Source: Hyphomicrobiales bacterium (lineage in GTDB: Bacteria; Pseudomonadota; Alphaproteobacteria; Rhizobiales; Rhizobiaceae). Taken from it: a stretch of 64,000 nucleotides of DNA. The position numbers were made by a program, and so were the translations under genes. The notes beneath the pieces were generated by a model. That model was not told where the DNA came from. It saw only the letters and a list, made by a program, of their open reading frames with translations, and made no database searches. The stretch is taken from assembly GCA_900469615.1 (NCBI GenBank), contig UBYA01000010.1:55595-119594 (forward strand). Reading direction: 5' to 3'. This document shows, in pieces, positions 57,985 to 64,000 of this stretch. Numbering within the stretch: position 1 is the first letter of the stretch; each line of letters starts with the position of its first letter.

Positions 57985-58875
57985 TTACCGGCGCTTCTGG
58001 CGGAACTCGATGAGAGCCCACGGCACGACGAAGATGAACACTGTGACCAGCATGACGGTGGAGGCGGAAAGCGCCTGGCCGAGATTGGAGCGCTGGAACA
58101 TGAAGTCGTAGACGTACTTGGCCGGCATTTCGGATGCGAAGCCCGGCCCGCCTGCCGTCATGGCGACGACCAGATCGTAGACGCGCACGATGCCCGAGGC
58201 GACGATGACGAGCGTGGTGACGAAGACGCCGCGCATCATCGGAATGACGACGAAAATATAGGTCCGCCAGGCCGGAATGCCGTCGACGCGCGACGCCTTC
58301 CAGATTTCGCCGTCGATCCCTCGCAGGCCCGCCAGCATCAGCACCATCACGAGCCCCGTGCCCTGCCACAGACCGGCGATGACCAGCGCGTAGAGCACGG
58401 TCTTCTGATTGCCGAGAAGCGCGAAATTGAAGCCCGTAAAGCCCATGTCCTGCATCAGCTTCGGCAAGCCTAGCTGCGGATCGAGAATCCACTGCCAGAC
58501 AAGACCGGTCACGATGAAGGACAGAGCGAAGGGATAAAGGAAAATGGTTCGGAAGGTATTCTCGAAACGAATCTTCTGATCCATCAGCACGGCCAGAAAG
58601 AAGCCGACGACGAAAGCGAAAACCAGGCTGAGAATGCCGTATGTCGCAAGATTGCCGATCGAGATGTTCCAGCGATCGGTGCCCCACAGACGTTGATACT
58701 GCGCCAGGCCGATGAAGTTGGAGCTCGGCAGCAATTTGGAGTCGGTGAACGAATAGATGACGGTCCAGAGCGTACAACCGACGAAGACGACGATCACGGT
58801 CAGCACCATCGGAATGGCGGCGATCTTCGCATTGAGATTACGGAACAGACCAAGTGGCCGGACAGCGTTAGCCAT
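57985..58875 (-). CDS. Sugar ABC transporter permease, MalF-like (296 aa)
   Basis: Six-helix CUT1 permease (MalF type). First helix IAAIPMVLTVIVVFVGCTLW; the EAA-like loop is LAGLRGIDGEIWKASRVDGI, with the A-S-R-V-D-G-I pattern in place. Helix-rich throughout and without a long periplasmic loop 2, as in most CUT1 relatives. The start at 58875 has GGAGG. It is 89 bases downstream of the binding-protein gene, where many operons carry a hairpin that adjusts stoichiometry; I saw no strong one here. Confidence 0.94.
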   Translation of the reverse strand: MANAVRPLGLFRNLNAKIAAIPMVLTVIVVFVGCTLWTVIYSFTDSKLLPSSNFIGLAQYQRLWGTDRWNISIGNLATYGILSLVFAFVVGFFLAVLMDQKIRFENTFRTIFLYPFALSFIVTGLVWQWILDPQLGLPKLMQDMGFTGFNFALLGNQKTVLYALVIAGLWQGTGLVMVLMLAGLRGIDGEIWKASRVDGIPAWRTYIFVVIPMMRGVFVTTLVIVASGIVRVYDLVVAMTAGGPGFASEMPAKYVYDFMFQRSNLGQALSASTVMLVTVFIFVVPWALIEFRQKRR

Positions 58876-58964
58876 CGATACCTCCGTTGGTGGCGCACAT
58901 CGGGACAGGCGAGAAACTCTCCCGCCCCGATGCCTGCCATCGCGATTGATAGATGGTCGTTTGG

Positions 58965-60203
58965 TTACTGCGCCTGCTTGATGATGGCGGCCTGCTTCTC
59001 GATCGCCTCATCCACGGTCATCTTGGACGAGAAGAACTGCAGCCCGAGGTCGGTCATCTGGCCGCGGGTATCGGGATCGAGCAGCTGCGTCACGCCCGGC
59101 AGGACGTTGTCCGGGTTCTGGAGAATTTCCAGACCCTTCTTCATGCAGCTGTTGGCGGAGGCCAGATCGACGTCGCCGCGAACCGGCAGCGATCCCTTGG
59201 CGAGGTTGAACTTCACCTGGGTTTCCTTGGAGACCAGCATGCTCGCAAGCTCGAGCTGAGCCTTGGTGATGTCGGCGTTGCTGTTCTTCGGGAAATAGAA
59301 GCTGTCGCCGCCGGTATCGAGCAAGCCGTGGAAGCCGAGACCCGGCAGGCAATCGTAATCCTTGCCGGCAACCTGCTTGGCGACGCCGAATTCACCCTGC
59401 GCCCAGTCGCCCATGATCTGGCCGGCGGCCTTGCCTGTTATGACCATATTGGTAGCGACGTTCCAGTCGCGGCCGGAATAGCTCTCGTCGACCATGTCGC
59501 GAGCCTGTGCGAACGCATCCCAGACCTTGCGGTTCTCAGGGCTATGCACCGCGTCGGCGTTCTTCTTGTCGTAGATCGCCAGATAGGTCTCCTTGCCGCC
59601 GATGCCGATCTGCATGACGTTGCGGATGCCGTCGACCTGCCAGGGGGCGCCGGTGGCGAGCGGAACGATGCCCTTCTCGCGCAGCTTCGGCGCATCGGCC
59701 GCGAATTCATCCCAGTTGGCCGGAACCTTCATGCCGTTGTCTTCGAAGACGTGCCGGTTGAGCCACAACCACTGCCAGGAGTGGATATTGAGCGGCACGC
59801 AATAGATGCGTCCCTCGTAGGTGCAGGAGGCCAGCAGGCTTGCCGGACGAATGATGTCCTTCCAGTGTTCCTTCTCGGCAAGATCGGTGAGATCCGTCAT
59901 CAGGCCGGCCTTGACGAGTTCTTCGGCATCGCGGCCCGTGTTGAGCTGCGTGGCGCCCATCGGATTGCCGCCGAGAATGCGGCTGACGATCAGCGGCGTT
60001 GCCGTCGAACCGGAACCGGCGATCGCGCCGTCGACCCAGTGATTGTCGCCAAGAGCATTATACTGATCAGCCAGAACCTTCACGGCAGCTGCTTCACCGC
60101 CCGATGTCCACCAATGCGTTACCTCAAGATCGGTCGCATTTGCTGAGTAAGCGGGAATCGCGACAGATGCGAGCAAAGCGGCAGCCATCAAACGAATATT
60201 CAT
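58965..60203 (-). CDS. Extracellular sugar-binding protein of the ABC importer (412 aa)
   Basis: Periplasmic substrate-binding protein, CUT1 family. The signal peptide is MNIRLMAAALLASVAIPAYS with cleavage near ANA at about residue 23. The mature protein starts TDLEVTHWWTSGGEAAAVKV, a standard cluster-D opening, and contains NIHSWQWLWLNRHVFEDNGM and GAPWQVDGIRNVMQIGI, aromatic residues that stack on sugars. Start at 60203 with GAGGGAGGAG. It is the first gene of the import operon, divergent from the LacI-type regulator. Confidence 0.95.
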   Translation of the reverse strand: MNIRLMAAALLASVAIPAYSANATDLEVTHWWTSGGEAAAVKVLADQYNALGDNHWVDGAIAGSGSTATPLIVSRILGGNPMGATQLNTGRDAEELVKAGLMTDLTDLAEKEHWKDIIRPASLLASCTYEGRIYCVPLNIHSWQWLWLNRHVFEDNGMKVPANWDEFAADAPKLREKGIVPLATGAPWQVDGIRNVMQIGIGGKETYLAIYDKKNADAVHSPENRKVWDAFAQARDMVDESYSGRDWNVATNMVITGKAAGQIMGDWAQGEFGVAKQVAGKDYDCLPGLGFHGLLDTGGDSFYFPKNSNADITKAQLELASMLVSKETQVKFNLAKGSLPVRGDVDLASANSCMKKGLEILQNPDNVLPGVTQLLDPDTRGQMTDLGLQFFSSKMTVDEAIEKQAAIIKQAQ

Positions 60204-60379
60204 GAGTTCTCCTCCCTCACTGAAACGTTGCCGGAAAAACCTAGTCGAATCATTTTCGGCGCGCAACCGGCAATCCAAAAATTTTTCCGAAGGCCGGAAT
60301 ATACAATCTATAGATGCGTATCCCTGTGGAAGATAGGCTCTATACGGAGTGCGAATGATGCGGATATTGATCTAAAAAA

Positions 60380-60400
60380 ATTTCAATAATATATTGAAAT
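60380..60400. promoter_or_regulatory. AT-rich inverted repeat, candidate operator
   Basis: Arms ATTTCAAT (60380-60387) and ATTGAAAT (60393-60400) around AATAT, in an AT-rich stretch about 180 bases upstream of the binding-protein gene. It could be a regulator site or part of the promoter. Confidence 0.45.
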
Positions 60401-60535
60401 ATCTATATATTACTCGGATATCAATCGCTGAGAATCGGTGCATCGGTTTGCTTCCGAAAAGTTTTCCGGTTGCAGCGCGAAACGCAACCAGAAGAGCATC
60501 ATCTGTATCACACATCAAAATAGAGCTCGACATTC

Positions 60536-60555
60536 AAACTGTATCGTTACAGTTT
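60536..60555. promoter_or_regulatory. LacI-family operator candidate
   Basis: Eight-base arms AAACTGTA and TACAGTTT around TCGT, giving the palindrome with a central CG expected for LacI/GalR operators. It lies between the regulator gene and the import operon. Confidence 0.65.
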
Positions 60556-60655
60556 TTAGCTTTGGATCAAGCAACCGTCGCATTGCGACTATGCTTGCGG
60601 CGAGCATCTGGGCAATATAGGGAGATTGGCTGCGGGAGGCGGCCGGGAGGCAAGC

Positions 60656-61696
60656 TTGAACGGAATGGACAATAAGAAAATTTCAGGCGGCGGAACATCG
60701 TCCGCACCGGAACGGCCAACACTGAAGACCATTGCCTTCATGACGGGGCTCGGGATCACCACTGTTTCGCGCGCATTGAAGGATGCCCCCGATATCGGCG
60801 CGGAAACCAAGGAACGCGTGCGCATGGTCGCCCGGCAGCTGGGTTATCAGCCGAATCGCGCCGGCGTACGTCTTAGAACCGGCAAGACCAATGTCATCGC
60901 CCTGGTCCTCAGCATCGACGAGGAAATCATGGGCTTCACCAGCCAGATGGTTTTCGGAATCTCCGAGGTTCTTGCCGGCACGCAGTACCATCTGGTGGTC
61001 ACGCCGCACTCGCACAGCAAGGACCCCCTGGTGCCGGTGCGCTATATTCTCGACACGGGCTCGGCCGACGGCGTCATCATATCGCGTACGGAGCCGGACG
61101 ATCCGCGCGTTCGATTGCTGCACGAACGCGGCCTGCCCTTCGCCACGCACGGGCGGACGGATATGGGCATCGTTCACCCCTTCCATGATTTCGACAACGA
61201 GGCATTCACCCATGAGGCCGTTCGTGCGCTGGTCGCCAAGGGGCGGCGTCGCCTGGCCCTGCTGCAGCCCGTCAGCAAGCTGACCTACTACTCGCATATC
61301 CGCATCGGCTTCCAGATCGGCCTGCACGAATTTGGCGCGGAGGAGATCCCCCTGAGAGTGACGACCGATGCGCCGCTGGCCGATATCAGGGATTGCGTCG
61401 AGGCGCTGATGCGCTCTCCGCATCCGCCGGATGGTATCGTCTGTTCCAGCGGCGGCGGCGCCATTGCGGTGAATGCCGGCATCGAGGCGGCGGGTTTCCG
61501 CCTCGGCAGGGATATCGATATGGTGGCCAAACAATCGACGGACGTGCTGAACTGGATCCGCCCGGAAATCATCACGATCTATGAGGATGTCCGTCACGGC
61601 GGCCGCGAACTGGCCAAGGCGGTCATCGCCCGCATCGACGGCATAGAACCGGAGCTGCTGCAAAGCATCAGCGAGCCCGTCTGGCCGAAGAGCTGA
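60656..61696 (+). CDS. LacI-family transcriptional regulator of the sugar locus (346 aa)
   Basis: N-terminal helix-turn-helix [20 protein letters not shown], followed by the hinge region [19 protein letters not shown] that contacts the operator centre. The periplasmic-binding-protein-like effector domain is about residues 70-346 ([40 protein letters not shown]). It should repress or activate the divergent import operon depending on the imported sugar. The start is placed at TTG 60656 because GGGAGG is five bases upstream; ATG 60665, three codons later, is an equally valid first codon for annotation. A strong terminator follows. Confidence 0.9.
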   Translation: MNGMDNKKISGGGTSSAPERPTLKTIAFMTGLGITTVSRALKDAPDIGAETKERVRMVARQLGYQPNRAGVRLRTGKTNVIALVLSIDEEIMGFTSQMVFGISEVLAGTQYHLVVTPHSHSKDPLVPVRYILDTGSADGVIISRTEPDDPRVRLLHERGLPFATHGRTDMGIVHPFHDFDNEAFTHEAVRALVAKGRRRLALLQPVSKLTYYSHIRIGFQIGLHEFGAEEIPLRVTTDAPLADIRDCVEALMRSPHPPDGIVCSSGGGAIAVNAGIEAAGFRLGRDIDMVAKQSTDVLNWIRPEIITIYEDVRHGGRELAKAVIARIDGIEPELLQSISEPVWPKS

Positions 61697-61702
61697 CGAC
61701 AA

Positions 61703-61734
61703 AAAGGCCCGCTGGATTTCTCCAGCGGGCCTTT
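61703..61734. terminator. Bidirectional terminator between the LacI gene and gnd
   Basis: Fourteen-base arms AAAGGCCCGCTGGA (61703-61716) and TCCAGCGGGCCTTT (61721-61734) around TTTC, between convergent genes. Confidence 0.92.
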
Positions 61735-61759
61735 CTCATCTCGAATCCTGCAATTTCTC

Positions 61760-63187
61760 TCAGCCGTTGGCGCCGCTGCCCCATGGGCCGTGGTGAATAT
61801 CCTTGCCGTCGACGCGGTCGAAACCATGGGCGCCGAAGAAATCGCGCTGGGCCTGAATCAGGTTGGCGGTGCCGCGCGCCTGACGATAGGCGTCGAAGTA
61901 GGTCAGTGCCGAAGCAAGCGCCGGAACCGGAAGGCCGGCGGCGGTCGCAGCCGAAACGATGCGCCGCAGCGACGGGATCGATTCCTTCACCATCTCGGCA
62001 AAGGCCGGCGTCACGATCAGGTTCGCCGCATCCGGCGTCTTGGTAAAGGCGCTGGTGATTTCGTCGAGGAACTGCGAGCGGATGATGCAGCCGGCACGCC
62101 AGATCTTGGCGATGACGGGCATCGGCAGCGACCAGTTGAATTCCTTCGAGGCCTCGGCCATCACGGCAAAGCCCTGCGCATAGGCGCCGATCTTGGCCGC
62201 AAACAGCGCAAGCTCAAGATCCTTCAGCAGATCGGGACCGAAAGCGATCGGGAACTTGTAGTCGGGCGTGCCGAAGATCTTCTCGGCGGCTTCGCGCTGG
62301 CTCTTGATGGCGGACAGGCTGCGGGCCGCGACGGCGGCTTCGATGGCGGTTGCCGGGATGCCCATATTCTGGGCTTCGATGACGGACCACTTGCCAGTAC
62401 CCTTCTGGCCGGCCTTGTCGAGGATCACGTCGGGCATGGCGCTGCCGGTCGCAGGATCCTTGGCGGCCAGAACCTTCTCGGTGATCTCGATGAGGTAGGA
62501 GTTCAGGCGGCCCTTGTTCCACTCGCCGAAGATCGAGCTGATCTCGGCCGCGCTCTTGCCGAGACCATCGCGCAAAATGCCGTAGATTTCGGCGATCATC
62601 TGCATGTCGGCATATTCGATGCCGTTGTGGATCGTCTTGACGAAATGCCCTGCCCCGTCATTGCCGAGCCAGGCGCAGCAGGCTTCGTCGTTGTACTTGG
62701 CGGCGATCGAGGTCAGCACCTTCTCGACGCGCTTGTAAGAGTCTTCCGTGCCGCCGACCATGATGGAGGGGCCGTGGCGCGCACCTTCCTCGCCGCCGGA
62801 TACGCCCATGCCGATAAAGGTCAGGCCGGTGTCTTTCAGACGATCGAAGCGGGCGATCGTATCGCGGAAATTGGCATTGCCGGCGTCGATCATGATGTCG
62901 CCCTTGTCCAGATACGGCTGCAGCGCCGCCATCTGCTGGTCGACCGGGTCGCCGGCCTTGATCATGATGATGATCGGCCGCGGCGGGCGGATCGACTCGA
63001 CGAACTCCTCGATCGTCTTGCAGGGAATGATCTTGTCCTTGAGCGCACCCGCATTCGCATAGAATTCGTCCGTCACATGCGTCGTGCGGTTGAAAACTGC
63101 GATCTTGTTGCCTTTCTCGGCGATGTTGAGCGCCAGATTCGATCCCATAACAGCAAGACCGATCAGCCCGATTTCTGCCTTTTCCAC
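61760..63187 (-). CDS. gnd: 6-Phosphogluconate dehydrogenase, decarboxylating (475 aa)
   Basis: Oxidative pentose-phosphate enzyme making ribulose-5-phosphate, CO2 and NADPH. The NADP-binding GLAVMGSNLALNIAEKG is at the N-terminus. The substrate block GVSGGEEGARHGPSIMVGG and the helix HFVKTIHNGIEYADMQMIAE (catalytic Lys) are conserved, as is the C-terminal FFGAHGFDRVDGKD. The full length is the classic long form. The start is GTG at 63187 with GGAGG upstream. Confidence 0.96.
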   Translation of the reverse strand: MEKAEIGLIGLAVMGSNLALNIAEKGNKIAVFNRTTHVTDEFYANAGALKDKIIPCKTIEEFVESIRPPRPIIIMIKAGDPVDQQMAALQPYLDKGDIMIDAGNANFRDTIARFDRLKDTGLTFIGMGVSGGEEGARHGPSIMVGGTEDSYKRVEKVLTSIAAKYNDEACCAWLGNDGAGHFVKTIHNGIEYADMQMIAEIYGILRDGLGKSAAEISSIFGEWNKGRLNSYLIEITEKVLAAKDPATGSAMPDVILDKAGQKGTGKWSVIEAQNMGIPATAIEAAVAARSLSAIKSQREAAEKIFGTPDYKFPIAFGPDLLKDLELALFAAKIGAYAQGFAVMAEASKEFNWSLPMPVIAKIWRAGCIIRSQFLDEITSAFTKTPDAANLIVTPAFAEMVKESIPSLRRIVSAATAAGLPVPALASALTYFDAYRQARGTANLIQAQRDFFGAHGFDRVDGKDIHHGPWGSGANG

Positions 63188-63472
63188 GACAATCCTCCAG
63201 TGACTCGTTGACTGCGCCCGGCCCTACCCTGAAAACGCAGCAACATCCGATATGACGCAATCCCACCAGCGCCCGGCATGACCGGCGACAGCCCTGCGTT
63301 GGGGGTTGTTGTTGCACTCCGGGCGGAAAACGGCAAGCCTTCGCAAGCCGTGAATCGTCCCCTTTGCAGGACTGTGCAAAAATGCTGCGGAATTCGCGAT
63401 TCATCCGTTTCCGAACCAGCGCTTGCCGGGCCGGGCCCAGCCTGTAGAGATCATATAGAGGAGGAAAACACC

Positions 63473-63871
63473 ATGTCGACCATGAGCGCGAAGATCGTTC
63501 ACATCTCCATCGATCGCGACTGGAGAGAGGTCTACGATTACGCCAGCCGCCCGCAAAACATGCCTTTCTGGGCCTCGGGCCTGGCGTCGGGACTGACACG
63601 GGATGGCGACGACTGGATCGCCGAGGGCACGCTCGGCGCCGCCCGCGTCCGCTTCGCGCCCCGCAACGACTTCGGCGTCATCGACCATCAGGTGACACTC
63701 GAATCCGGGCTGTCGGTTCACAATGCTCTGCGCATCGTACCGAACGCCGATGGCTGCGAAGTCATGTTTACCCTGCTCCGGCTCCCGGGCATGAGCGAGG
63801 AACAATTCGCAGCCGACGCCGCGCATGTCATGCGCGATCTGAAAACGCTGAAGGAGCTTATGGAACGCTAG
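63473..63871 (+). CDS. SRPBCC (polyketide-cyclase/START-like) family protein (132 aa)
   Basis: Single SRPBCC fold. It opens SAKIVHISIDRDWREVYDYA, the family's helix-grip start, then ASRPQNMPFWASGLASGL and a beta-rich middle (RVRFAPRNDFGVIDHQVTLE), ending in the long C-terminal helix AADAAHVMRDLKTLKELMER. Such proteins bind hydrophobic ligands; the ligand is unknown. Start at 63473 with GAGGAGG upstream. No partner is visible, and the 129 bases to the window end contain nothing I can assign. Confidence 0.82.
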   Translation: MSTMSAKIVHISIDRDWREVYDYASRPQNMPFWASGLASGLTRDGDDWIAEGTLGAARVRFAPRNDFGVIDHQVTLESGLSVHNALRIVPNADGCEVMFTLLRLPGMSEEQFAADAAHVMRDLKTLKELMER

Positions 63872-64000
63872 CGCAGCTTACGAAAAGTTGCGCGACGTTT
63901 CTCCATCCGGAGCTGCGGAAAATCATCGAGATAGGGCGGTCGGGAATCTGGATTTTCTTGCTTTGCCCGCGCCTAGAGCAGTTCCTCGTTTCACGGAATC

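Larger units (their letters stand above)
60204..60655. other. AT-rich divergent control region of the sugar locus
   Basis: 452 bases without a gene, separating the import operon from its LacI-type regulator. The stretch 60370-60420 is conspicuously AT-rich. It contains a 21-base inverted repeat (60380-60400) and a LacI-like operator (60536-60555), listed separately. A third inverted repeat, GGTTGC (60468-60473) and GCAACC (60484-60489), may also be a binding site. Confidence 0.55.

Overview
The window is about 64 kb of GC-rich, gene-dense alphaproteobacterial chromosome, almost certainly from Rhizobiaceae (Rhizobium/Agrobacterium group). The evidence is a recA gene preceded by the GAAC-N7-GTAC operator known from Rhizobium etli, a CckA-type hybrid kinase, rhizobial-type DksA and RecA sequences, a giant growth-pole-ring-like protein, and a CUT1 sugar ABC locus of rhizobial style. 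It looks like core chromosome: no insertion sequence, prophage, CRISPR array, tRNA or rRNA gene was seen.

Layout. 1-8.3 kb: edge of a putative alpha/beta hydrolase, a small membrane protein, the CGFS glutaredoxin grxD, two tandem Bcr/CflA-type exporters, an adenylate/guanylate cyclase with a membrane tail, two tandem inositol-monophosphatase paralogues and ttcA. 8.3-16.4 kb: glsA, rpsD with a clear terminator, a small coupled gene pair, a HerA-like ATPase, an FMN-dependent hydroxy-acid oxidase, then trmJ-murI-GNAT and a secreted protein. 16.6-27.3 kb: icd, a glutathione S-transferase, an AraC/GyrI regulator, alaS, recA with its SOS operator, the pseudouridine catabolic pair psuK-psuG, and a TrpRS of the auxiliary (TrpRS II) type. 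27.5-36 kb: cckA, a divergent FliO-domain protein, dksA, a SixA-like phosphatase, the ycjX-ycjF pair and a secreted protein. 36-39.9 kb: folP-folB-folK, a DUF922-like protein, a candidate alpha-r8/MmgR small RNA, an adrenodoxin-type ferredoxin and a stand-alone Hpt protein.

40.4-48 kb holds the most striking gene: a single 2,528-residue membrane-anchored coiled-coil protein built from 11-residue units. Its centre is a tandem array of near-identical 33- and 44-residue repeats. It corresponds to the Growth Pole Ring (GPR) protein that drives polar growth in Agrobacterium. A cluster of CtrA-like sites lies between it and the divergent Hpt gene. cckA, the top kinase of the CtrA pathway, sits about 10 kb away.

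48-61.7 kb is a carbohydrate-utilisation locus. A LacI-type regulator is divergent from a periplasmic binding protein, two permeases and an ATPase, followed by a GH2 beta-mannosidase-like enzyme, a sugar isomerase/epimerase, a Gfo/Idh dehydrogenase, an aldo/keto reductase and a GH43 enzyme. Two palindromes in the divergent promoter region are candidate operators. The likely logic is import of a plant-type oligosaccharide, intracellular hydrolysis, and redox/isomerisation of the released sugar. The window closes with gnd and a small SRPBCC protein.
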